Origin: Planctomycetota bacterium
Lineage (GTDB): Bacteria; Planctomycetota; Phycisphaerae; Phycisphaerales; UBA5793
DNA: 64,000 nucleotides
Assembly: GCA_013112555.1 (NCBI GenBank)
Contig: JABFGK010000002.1
Coordinates: 806,001 to 870,000, forward strand
Direction of reading: 5' to 3'
A program made the translations under genes and the position numbers. Under the pieces are notes generated by a model. The model searched no databases. It worked only from the letters and a program-made list of their open reading frames with translations, and was not told where the DNA came from. This document shows positions 35,558 to 43,726 of this stretch, piece after piece (the first letter of the stretch is position 1; the number at the start of each line of letters is the position of its first letter).

Positions 35558-35932
35558 GGATGGATTCCCGCGTGCGCGGGAATGACGGAAAGAGGAGGAT
35601 GGGTCCCGGCCTGCGCCGGGATGACGGAGGGAAGTAGGCCGGATCAACGCTGTTCGAGCGGAAGATCCGGCAGGGAAACCGTACGGATCACATTCATCTC
35701 CCTGGATCCCGGCCTGCGCCGGGATGACGGAAGGGAAGGGAGGGGGAAGGGAGGAAGATGGATTCCCGCGTGCGCGGGAATGACGGAAAGAGGAGGATGG
35801 GTCCCGGCCTGCGCCGGGATGACGGAGGGAAGTAGGCCGGATCAACGCTGTTCGAGCGGAAGATCCGGCAGGGAAACCGTACGGATCACATTCATCTCCC
35901 TGGATCCCGGCCTGCGCCGGGATGACGGAAGG
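35558..35932. repeat. Two identical ~174-bp composite direct repeats
   Basis: The stretch from about 35559 to 35733 recurs at 35757 to 35931, a spacing of 198 bp. By eye I see no differences until the last few bases. Each copy holds a family B palindrome (ATTCCCGCGTGCGCGGGAAT), a family C palindrome, a unique 70-bp segment with the hairpin GCCGGATC...GATCCGGC, and a second family C palindrome. A family G element follows near 35950-36010. The intergenic region 35328-36024 holds no gene I can support. Confidence 0.93.
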
Positions 35933-36024
35933 AAGTGTAGGGATGAGATACACGGGTGGTCCTCGTCGCTGTCGCGACTCGTACCAGCCGTGCCACCCTC
36001 GGAGGGCGAGGGGCTATGTAATAT

Positions 36025-37710
36025 TCACCCCCCCCGTACCTTCTTGCCGTTGAGGAGCGTCCCGATCGGCGTGTACCGCACGAACAGGTGGTAGCTGATC
36101 AGCATCAATGTCGTGGCAATCGCCACAATGATGAACAGTTTCACAACGGCCGGCAGGGGGACTTCGCGGAGGAGGATCTGGCCGACTATCACAAGCGGCA
36201 GGTGGACGATATAGAGCCAATATGAGGAGTCGGAGACGTAGCGGACCCAGGGGCGCTCGCGACTCAGCAGCGCTTCACACAGGCCGATCAGTCCGAAGAT
36301 CATCAGCCAGACATACAGCACCTGGCTCAGATTCGATAGCAGCCGAAGCGTGCCCTCGTTGCCGGCGACCAGACTGCGGCCCCATGTTGTTTGAAACGAG
36401 ACGGCCAGTGCCACGGGCAATATTAACAATGCAAGGGGCAACAAATACCACCAGCCGCGCCCCAGCCGAACACTCGGACCGAGTTTGTGATAGAGCACAG
36501 CGCCGAAGCCGAAGTAGATCGCGTATTGTGCCAGCACATACGGTTGTGGGAGGATGGAGGTCGAGGTATCGGGGCCGAAGCCGGGAGTCGTGCCGCCGAC
36601 GTGCATGAATGACTGGGGGATCATCGTCAGCGGGATGAGCCAGATGAAGCACAGGGGGGCCGAGACGAGTGGCGTGGGGATGGCGGGAAGGCGCAGCGGG
36701 AGTTTCCCAAGCAGCCACACGATCAGGGCAAAGCCGGCAACGAGCCAGCACAGATGCCAGAGAAACCAGAGGTGCAGGAAGAAGTCGCGGAACATCAGCC
36801 CGCCGAACACGCGTTTGAGTGTGTCGTGTACTTCAGCCTGCCAGGGCCGATCGTTGGGCGTGTCCTGCAACGTGTGTGCGATCGCCTCGGGGTTGTCCAG
36901 TCCGGAGACGGCGTCGGCCTCATCAAGCATGACGCGAATCCGCTCACGGCCGGCTGTGACCGTGTCAAAGTCGATGGTCAGCGTGATGGCAGCAGCGATC
37001 GATACCGTTGTCTTCTTGTCATAGCGCAGTGAATCAAGAGGGGTGGCGCCGTCGGTGTTGACCGCGTTGACGTGCGCATCGGCAGCGAGCAACCGGGAGG
37101 CGGCCTCGGCCTGACCGAGAAAGGCGGCTGTGTGCAGTGCCGTATTGCGCCCGGCATTGCGCGCATTCGGGTCGGCGCCGTTGTCCAGCAGGAATGTCAC
37201 GGTGTCTGATTGGCCGCAGGCGACGGCCCAGGACAGCGGGGTCAGCCCGTACAGGGGATCGGGCGTGTTGAGCGTCGGGGCATCTTGATCGAGGTGAACC
37301 CGGACGGCTTCCAGGTCGCCGTATGCACAGGCGGTCCAGAGATCGCGCGAGGTATTGACCTGGGCATCCCCCTGGCTTGCCTCGGCCCAGATCCAGATGG
37401 GCAACATGAGGGGGGCAATCATGATGTAGGCCAGGCCGAGCGGGAGCGCAATGCGCTTGGCCCGATGTGACAGGAGGCCGACCAGCCCTCGTTTGTGCCA
37501 GAGCATCGTGGTGAAGAAGCCGCTCAGGAGAAAGAAGATCGGCATGCGGAAGCCGTGAATAGCGGAGACGATCACGCCCAGCACCGGGGCCTGTGATTGA
37601 TCCTGCACGACCCACGGGCCGTCGATGAATGACAGCGCTGCATGGAGCACGATGCCCAGCAGCATGGCAAAGGCGCGCAGGGCATCGAGGTCGTGGCGGC
37701 GTTTGGTCAT
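36025..37710 (-). CDS. Membrane acyltransferase (acyltransferase-3/OpgC-like) with an internal ankyrin-repeat insert
   Basis: 561 residues. The acyltransferase-3 start is clear: RRHDLDALRAFAMLLGIVLH (with the conserved Arg and His), followed by FRMPIFFLLSGFFTTML. About ten membrane segments are seen in all. After the third (about residue 115) the membrane domain is interrupted by about 115 residues of ankyrin repeats: DLWTACAYGDLEAVRVHL, YGLTPLSWAVACGQSDTV, NTALHTAAFLGQAEAAS and DGATPLDSL. The membrane part resumes near residue 305 with FFLHLWFLWHLCWLVAGFAL and ends with HLPLVIVGQILL. Family members acylate sugars or glucans at the membrane. The ankyrin insert should face one side of the membrane and may bind a partner. 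No ribosome site is seen; a TATACT box lies 8 bases before the ATG, so the mRNA could be leaderless. Confidence 0.85.
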   Translation of the reverse strand: MTKRRHDLDALRAFAMLLGIVLHAALSFIDGPWVVQDQSQAPVLGVIVSAIHGFRMPIFFLLSGFFTTMLWHKRGLVGLLSHRAKRIALPLGLAYIMIAPLMLPIWIWAEASQGDAQVNTSRDLWTACAYGDLEAVRVHLDQDAPTLNTPDPLYGLTPLSWAVACGQSDTVTFLLDNGADPNARNAGRNTALHTAAFLGQAEAASRLLAADAHVNAVNTDGATPLDSLRYDKKTTVSIAAAITLTIDFDTVTAGRERIRVMLDEADAVSGLDNPEAIAHTLQDTPNDRPWQAEVHDTLKRVFGGLMFRDFFLHLWFLWHLCWLVAGFALIVWLLGKLPLRLPAIPTPLVSAPLCFIWLIPLTMIPQSFMHVGGTTPGFGPDTSTSILPQPYVLAQYAIYFGFGAVLYHKLGPSVRLGRGWWYLLPLALLILPVALAVSFQTTWGRSLVAGNEGTLRLLSNLSQVLYVWLMIFGLIGLCEALLSRERPWVRYVSDSSYWLYIVHLPLVIVGQILLREVPLPAVVKLFIIVAIATTLMLISYHLFVRYTPIGTLLNGKKVRGG

Positions 37711-37755
37711 GCGACCGAGTATAGCGCACCGCGATGCAACACTGCTGCCGCGGTA

Positions 37756-40647
37756 TCACCCTCCATCATCATCCTGCGATGTGTCCAATTCTGCCAGCCG
37801 CGCGCGCCACTGTGCCGCCGCAGCGTCATGGCTGTCTTCAGGGTCTGCCTCATGCCAGGCGTCGTACAGATCGACCAAAGACCGCATCAGGTCAATGCGC
37901 CGTCGCTGGGCCGGACCGCTCGCTGCAGCAGTAATCTCGTGCGCTTCCAGCAGATTGGCTTCCGCCTCGCCGAATCGCTCAAGTTCGGCCAGTGTCTTCC
38001 CGTAACTTGCAAGAAAAGCAGCGGTGGTGGGATGCGCTGGCGGAAGTGACTCCCGCGCCCATTTGACTGCGGTCGCACCAAGCGACTCGGCTTCTTCGAG
38101 GTGCCGGAGATCGCGCAGGAGCCGGCCCATATTGTGGATTGCTCCCATTGTTCTCTGGTGGTTCTCGCCGAACGTGCGGCGGGTGCCTTCCAGCGCTTCA
38201 CGGAAGTATGGCTCAGCCTCTTCGAGTCGGCCCATCGATTTCAGCACAACACCAACGTAGCCGACGGCAATCAGCGTGCTTGGAGAATCCTCTCCAAGCA
38301 CCTGCCGCAGTCCTTCGAGCGCCTCCTGGAAGTGCGTCAACGCTTCTTCGGAATTGTCCATGATCATCAACAGGACGCCCATGTTGAGAATCGACACGAG
38401 TGTGTCCGGATGTTCGTCTCCCAGCAATCGCCGCCGACCCATCAATGCCTCACGATGATGCTCCAGCGCTTCGTCGAGTCGCCCCATGTGCTGGAGCAGG
38501 TTGCCCATATTGTTGAGGGCCGTCAGCGTTTCCGGATGGTCACTGCCGCGTATCCTGCGATTTCCATCCAACGCCTCCCGGAAGTATCCAAGGGCCTCAT
38601 CGTATCGGCGGGATTTCATGAGCAGGCTGCCCACGTTGGTGATTGAGTTCAACGTGTCCGGGTGATCATTACCAAGCACCCGGCGTTGCCCTTCCAGCGC
38701 CTCCTGGGCATAGACGTATGCCTCATCATCACGATTCATTCGGCTGAGGAGCAGGCCGAGGTTATTGAGGGCCACAAACGTGTCCGGGTGAGACTCACCC
38801 AACACGCGGCGACATCTCTCCAATCCTTCCTCGTAATAGATCAGCGACTCGTCGAATCGACCCATTGACTCGAGCAGGTACCCCATCTCATTGATCGAGG
38901 ACAGTGTGTCCGGGTGATCATTACCGAGTTCGGTCCGACGAACTCGCAGGGCCGCCTCCTGCAGCGGGAGTGCCGACTCATAACGGCCGATCTGGACATA
39001 GGTACTGGCAATCGTCTGCTCCAAGGCTGCCAGAACGACCGGCTGATCGGCGTAGAGGTGTTCGATTTCTCTCACAGCCCGGCCGAGCACGTGTTCGTTG
39101 ATGAGCCGTAGCGCTACATCCGTGGCATTGGCTCGACGAAGGGTCTGATCAAAGCGGATCGCGATCACCTCGCGCTCCTCAGACGTAATCTGATCTGCTT
39201 GCAATGAATCGCGGACGCGGGTGCGCAGCTCGGTGTATAAAGCCAGGCCCATCGCCTCCGGATCGATTCCGCTCAGCAATGACATCTGAAAGTCGGTGAC
39301 AACCTCCAGTTCATCGCTGCGCTGTTGCGCCTCAGCCCGGGCCGCTTCCGCGGCCGCCTCCGCGCGCTGGGCCTTGAGGGCGGCTTGTTGTGCATCCTGC
39401 CGGGCTGCCTTCTCGGCATTGGCAGCCACCAGGGCATTGGTCGCCTCGAGATCGGCGCGCTTCATTTCATCCAGTGCCTTCAACAGCCCCCATGACGTAC
39501 CTGCCACACCCAGAATGAGGATGGCGGCAATAATCACTACGGCTGCCACACCGGCCTTGTTGCGACTGATGAACTTCTTGATTCTGTAGGCAGCGCCGGG
39601 TGGGCCGGCGATGACCGGCTCGTTGTTAAGGTACCTGGCAATGTCGTGCGCAAAATCGTTGGCTGTTTCGTATCGGCGAGTCCGGTCCTTCTCCAGTGAT
39701 TTCATGACGATCCAGTCGAGATCGCCCCGAACCATCAGCCGAAGTCGCTTCGGTTCCGTGCGACGCTGAGCCGCAATGGACGCCAGTGCATCCAACGTAC
39801 TCAAACGGGTCGATGGCTTGTGAGGGGTCTCCTCACGAATGATGCGCTGAATCTCTCCATAGGCAGCACTTCTTAACTTACGCTTGTCAAAGGGTGTCGT
39901 GCCCGTCAGCAGTTCGTACAGCAACACGCCCAACGAGTAAATGTCGGACCGAGTATCAATGTCGATCCCGCTCATCTCCGCCTGCTCCGGACTCATGTAC
40001 TCAGGCGTTCCGACCAGTTGGCGATACTCGGTAAAGATCGTCTTCTCCGTCAATCGGGCGTTCGTCGCCTTGGCAATCCCGAAGTCAATAACCTTCGGCA
40101 TCGGCTCGCCATCATGCAATGTGATCATGACGTTCGTTGGCTTGATATCCCGATGAATGATTCCCTTCTGATGGGCATGCTGCACCGCCAGGCAGATCTG
40201 TCGAAAGAGAAGCAGCCGCTGCTCAACGCTGAGATTGTTCTTATCACAATACTCGGTGATCGGTTCGCCTCGGACCAGTTCCATCACGAAGTACGGCCGG
40301 CCCGTGTCGGTCGCTCCGGCATCGTACACTTTGGCAATGTTGGGATGATCCATCATCGCCAGCGCCTGACGCTCGGCTTCGAAGCGGGCAATCACCTGCT
40401 TCGTGTCCATCCCGAGTTTGATGATTTTGAAGGCAACGCTGCGGCGAACCGGCTCCTCCTGCTCAGCCAGGTACACGACGCCAAAGCCGCCCTCGCCGAT
40501 CTGTGTTAACAACTTGTACCGGCCGACCCGCTGCCCCACGTGTTCACTGACGTCGGCAACAAGAGTCGGGCCTCTCTTGCGCCGGTCCGGCGAGGCACCC
40601 GACTGACCATCGTCTCGTTCCGACTGTTCCTGATGGTGCTCTTCCAT
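37756..40647 (-). CDS. Transmembrane Ser/Thr protein kinase with TPR domain
   Basis: 963 residues from the ATG at 40647 (GGGAG upstream; an ATG nine codons earlier lacks a ribosome site). The kinase domain (about 40-310) has [13 protein letters not shown], the Lys in [30 protein letters not shown] and [16 protein letters not shown] membrane segment at about 362-387 ([20 protein letters not shown]) is followed by a coiled coil. Then come about nine 42-residue TPRs of the kinesin-light-chain type (for example [20 protein letters not shown]). It senses or binds partners through the TPRs. The acyltransferase gene lies 45 bp downstream on the same strand, so it may be co-transcribed and under related control. 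Confidence 0.93.
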   Translation of the reverse strand: MEEHHQEQSERDDGQSGASPDRRKRGPTLVADVSEHVGQRVGRYKLLTQIGEGGFGVVYLAEQEEPVRRSVAFKIIKLGMDTKQVIARFEAERQALAMMDHPNIAKVYDAGATDTGRPYFVMELVRGEPITEYCDKNNLSVEQRLLLFRQICLAVQHAHQKGIIHRDIKPTNVMITLHDGEPMPKVIDFGIAKATNARLTEKTIFTEYRQLVGTPEYMSPEQAEMSGIDIDTRSDIYSLGVLLYELLTGTTPFDKRKLRSAAYGEIQRIIREETPHKPSTRLSTLDALASIAAQRRTEPKRLRLMVRGDLDWIVMKSLEKDRTRRYETANDFAHDIARYLNNEPVIAGPPGAAYRIKKFISRNKAGVAAVVIIAAILILGVAGTSWGLLKALDEMKRADLEATNALVAANAEKAARQDAQQAALKAQRAEAAAEAARAEAQQRSDELEVVTDFQMSLLSGIDPEAMGLALYTELRTRVRDSLQADQITSEEREVIAIRFDQTLRRANATDVALRLINEHVLGRAVREIEHLYADQPVVLAALEQTIASTYVQIGRYESALPLQEAALRVRRTELGNDHPDTLSSINEMGYLLESMGRFDESLIYYEEGLERCRRVLGESHPDTFVALNNLGLLLSRMNRDDEAYVYAQEALEGQRRVLGNDHPDTLNSITNVGSLLMKSRRYDEALGYFREALDGNRRIRGSDHPETLTALNNMGNLLQHMGRLDEALEHHREALMGRRRLLGDEHPDTLVSILNMGVLLMIMDNSEEALTHFQEALEGLRQVLGEDSPSTLIAVGYVGVVLKSMGRLEEAEPYFREALEGTRRTFGENHQRTMGAIHNMGRLLRDLRHLEEAESLGATAVKWARESLPPAHPTTAAFLASYGKTLAELERFGEAEANLLEAHEITAAASGPAQRRRIDLMRSLVDLYDAWHEADPEDSHDAAAAQWRARLAELDTSQDDDGG

Positions 40648-40938
40648 CGGCCACTCCCAGGCGACTGGTCGCACCCGCTCGCATTAATCGAAACACCATT
40701 CCATCCCGGTACCGGCGTGCGCGTGGCAGCAGCGGCGGCCATGCAGAGTGCCGAATTCGTGGAACGGAGGGCTGGGTCCCAGCCTCGTCACTGCACTGAT
40801 GCATTGTATCTGCAAGACGGCCGTCTCTCGACACACTCGTCTTCCCACTGGTGGCCAACTGACTGAAATCAGGAAGCCGCCTGGCCTGCTACACTCACTG
40901 GCCGGCAAGTGCCCGCCATTCCCGCGAAAGGAACAGCC

Positions 40939-41847
40939 ATGGAATTACTGAATCGAATCGTCGCTGTCGTGTCAGCGATTGCCATATGTACCATCGCGTC
41001 CGCCCAGAGCCCTGATTCCGTCAATCTGCACATCCTGCTGACCAACGACGATGGGTATGATGCCCCAGGCTTAATGGCCATGCATGATGGGTTGGTCAAG
41101 GCCGGCCATCGCGTCACAATTGTCGCGCCCGCCGAGCCGCAAAGCGGCAGCAGTGTGCGAATCTCAGGTGGTCCATTCACGGTACTCGAAAAAGGTGATG
41201 ATGCCTGGACGGTTACTGGAAGTCCAGCGGACTGTGTCTTGATCGGGCTGCACCATGTCTTGAATGACGATCGCCCCGATCTCGTCATTTCCGGGCCGAA
41301 CTTCGGTACGAATCTGAGCGTGGCCTCGAACAGTTCCGGCACATTGGGCGCGGCCGTCGCTGCCATGACTGAGGGCGTGCCGGCGTTTGCAGTATCGGTC
41401 GGCATCAACATGCAGGAACGGTCCACCGGATTTCAGAGTACGATCAACGCTTTTGCCGAGTCGGCCGGGTTTGTTTCATCGCTGATCGACGTGCTGCATG
41501 ACACCCGCGCAAACAGCGAGGAACAACTGCTCCCTGAGCATACGCTGCTCAATATTAATTATCCGGCCCTGGCACCGGCTGACATCAAGGGAGTGCGCTG
41601 CACGCAGTTGAGTCGGCTGAGCCCCTATCGGTGGTCATACCGCGAAACAAGTGAGCCGGGCGTGTTGGCGCGACGCATTGCCATTGAGTACACGGACACC
41701 TCAGAGACGGCTGACACCACATGGTTTGCGCGCGGGTATATTACGCTCAGCCCGCTTGATGGAGATTGGTCGGCTGATACGGAGACACTTGGCCCACTGC
41801 GTGAACGAATGGCTGATCTGCCCGTTCCCGGCTTGCCGGATCAATGA
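40939..41847 (+). CDS. surE: Exported SurE-type 5'/3'-nucleotidase
   Basis: 302 residues from the ATG at 40939, with AAAGGA upstream. The SurE fold is clear: LLTNDDGYDAPGL (the Asn-Asp-Asp-Gly metal site), VAPAEPQSGSSVRIS, GSPADCVLIGLHHVL and LVISGPNFGTN (the second metal Asn), with EGVPAFAVSVG. Unlike cytoplasmic SurE, it has a signal peptide (IVAVVSAIAICTIASAQ), so it should work outside the inner membrane, releasing phosphate from nucleotides. Its stop codon abuts the stop of the convergent methyltransferase gene with no base between them. Confidence 0.92.
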   Translation: MELLNRIVAVVSAIAICTIASAQSPDSVNLHILLTNDDGYDAPGLMAMHDGLVKAGHRVTIVAPAEPQSGSSVRISGGPFTVLEKGDDAWTVTGSPADCVLIGLHHVLNDDRPDLVISGPNFGTNLSVASNSSGTLGAAVAAMTEGVPAFAVSVGINMQERSTGFQSTINAFAESAGFVSSLIDVLHDTRANSEEQLLPEHTLLNINYPALAPADIKGVRCTQLSRLSPYRWSYRETSEPGVLARRIAIEYTDTSETADTTWFARGYITLSPLDGDWSADTETLGPLRERMADLPVPGLPDQ

Positions 41848-42606
41848 TCACTCTGATTCCGGCACTCGAAACACGAGGGTGGCGAAGCCGAAGGTGTCGC
41901 GCCCCCATTTCAGGTACGACTCATATCCGGTATCCACGCGTTCCCGGATGGCCGGCAGGTCCGGGTGGTCCGGGTTCTCGCGCGCAAAGCGATCGACGCC
42001 GGCGACCTGGAGCGTTTCATATTGATCCCAGTCATCTTCGTTTGACACGATGAGATAGACAAGGCGCAAGCCCATGTCCCGGGCCATCGTCACGTTCTCA
42101 TGTAATGTGAAGAAGGTGGTGCGATCAAAATCCTGAGTGGCCAGATACTCGGCTGACGGTTCGGTCTTCCAATGCGGCTCACCGACGACGAGCAACCCGC
42201 TGGGCTTGCAAAAGCCCCGCATTGCTTTGACCGTGCCCTCATACCCGTTCCAGATCCAGGAGGCGCCGATGCACATGACCACGTCATATTGCTGCTCGTC
42301 ATCGGCCAGACGATAGTTCTCGCCTCGCTCGTGAACGAACTGCATCTCGGCGTTCGGTGCCTGCTCGCGTTTGCGCTTCAGTGCCCGTTTGACAGCCAGA
42401 GGCGAAGCATCAACTCCCACGCCGTGGATCCCGAAGTCGTTGGCATAGGTGATCAACAACTGCCCGAAGCCGCAGGCGATATCGAGGACGCGCATTCCCT
42501 GCTGCAGGTCGAGGATGCACCCGAGTTGCTCGATCTTGTCGGCCGAGATCGGGTTGCAGTACCGGTGCAGCCGATGCGTGACGTCATAGAAGAACCACAT
42601 GTCCAT
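41848..42606 (-). CDS. Class I AdoMet-dependent methyltransferase
   Basis: 252 residues. AdoMet motif I is RVLDIACGFGQLLITYAND, the acidic end of strand 2 is GVGVDASPLAV, and strand 4 is QYDVVMCIGASWIWNGYEG, with the post-motif CKPSGLLVVGEPHW. These are the marks of the UbiE/Methyltransf_11/25 groups; the substrate is not visible. No signal or membrane part. It is convergent with surE, and it lies 53 bp from a second methyltransferase gene on the same strand, but the two are not close in sequence. Confidence 0.9.
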   Translation of the reverse strand: MDMWFFYDVTHRLHRYCNPISADKIEQLGCILDLQQGMRVLDIACGFGQLLITYANDFGIHGVGVDASPLAVKRALKRKREQAPNAEMQFVHERGENYRLADDEQQYDVVMCIGASWIWNGYEGTVKAMRGFCKPSGLLVVGEPHWKTEPSAEYLATQDFDRTTFFTLHENVTMARDMGLRLVYLIVSNEDDWDQYETLQVAGVDRFARENPDHPDLPAIRERVDTGYESYLKWGRDTFGFATLVFRVPESE

Positions 42607-42659
42607 AGCTCATGATTGTAGCCGACCCGTGCCGGTCTTTGGGGCCGGCGTCGCGGTTA

Positions 42660-43409
42660 CTATTTGGATCGGATCCCCGCATGCCGCAGTTTGAATGCCA
42701 CGGAAAACGGGCGGACAATACCCTCCCCGCCGGCACTCTCCCCATTCGCTGGCGCGTGCGGCTCGTCGAAATCCTCCACCTCGAATCCAGCGGCCTTGAA
42801 GGCTCTCCAATAGTCCGACAGCGGCCGATGGTACCAGACGAAATCGTGCTTGAAATGGTTCCACGGCGGGTCGACGCCACGACGCTGCTCAAAGTAGGAT
42901 TGTGCCCAATGGTAATGAGCGCCGTCTTCATCGACAGAGCACGTCGATGCACCGGCTGGGAAGCATGGATGCGAGAAGATCAGTACCGCGATCCCGCCGG
43001 TCTTCAGGACGCGGGCGAATTCGCGCAGCGCTTCCTCCATGTCGGGCGTGTCCATGAGGACGTAGTTTGAAACCACGAGATCGACGGTACCATCCGGTAT
43101 GCCGCTGATGCTTGAGCAGGATGCAACACGGAAGTCGATGTCGGGCGCCTTGGATCGGGCGATTTCGATCATGCAATCTGAGATGTCAATGCCGATGACG
43201 CGGGCGCCGCGCTCGCGCAGTTTGCGTGACAGGTATCCGGTGCCGCAGCCGGCATCGAGAACGCACTTGCCGGCCACGTCTCCTGTGAAGTTCCAGAGGA
43301 CCGGATCGGAGTTGTTGATTCGGTTGCTGTCGCCGTCGTCGCCGACCTGGATATCCCAGTCGTCGGCCAGGCGGTTCCATCGTTGGCGGCCGTCGTCAGA
43401 TTCAGACAT
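42660..43409 (-). CDS. Class I AdoMet-dependent methyltransferase
   Basis: 249 residues; GGAGG lies seven bases before the ATG. Motif I is CVLDAGCGTGYLSRKLRERG, strand 2 ends in VIGIDISDCMIEIA, and VDLVVSNYVLMDTPDMEEAL with FARVLKTGGIAVLIFSHPCF gives the strand 4/5 region. A C-terminal segment with Trp/His/Tyr-rich residues (HYHWAQSYFEQRRG) fits small-molecule or quinone/lipid methyltransferases. Probably co-transcribed with the next methyltransferase gene downstream. Confidence 0.9.
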   Translation of the reverse strand: MSESDDGRQRWNRLADDWDIQVGDDGDSNRINNSDPVLWNFTGDVAGKCVLDAGCGTGYLSRKLRERGARVIGIDISDCMIEIARSKAPDIDFRVASCSSISGIPDGTVDLVVSNYVLMDTPDMEEALREFARVLKTGGIAVLIFSHPCFPAGASTCSVDEDGAHYHWAQSYFEQRRGVDPPWNHFKHDFVWYHRPLSDYWRAFKAAGFEVEDFDEPHAPANGESAGGEGIVRPFSVAFKLRHAGIRSK

Positions 43410-43726
43410 GGACTCCCTCCAGAGACAACACGAGTGACACGCTCACTCAACGCTGAGGCGGATTCCCAGTGCTTCGATAAGCCCGCCACGCAGTTCCAGA
43501 CATTGCTCTAATTGTGTTGACCCACGATATCACATTTGGTACAACGGTCTGCATGGACGTCTTCCGTCATCCCGCGATGCGGCGCGGGCGCCAATTTTAG
43601 ACTGCTCATCTGCATTGTGGGGGATAAACACATCCTTATATCCCGTATTGTGCCGAGTACTCTGTTCCTGGCGCATCACGTGGCGCGTCTAACAACATAT
43701 CCGGGTCCTGCCGGAAGGAGAAACCG
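43410..43726. other. Intergenic region between divergent genes
   Basis: These 317 bp separate the divergent methyltransferase and SBBP genes. A sigma-70-like promoter, TTGACC-17-TACAAC, is visible at 43517-43545 on the plus strand, about 180 bp before the SBBP start. I see no repeats and no short gene. Confidence 0.4.

Noticed and set aside
35522..36094. Long open frames on both strands at 35.5-36.1 kb
   Set aside because: They read through the two identical direct repeats; palindromes of this kind keep several frames open by chance.
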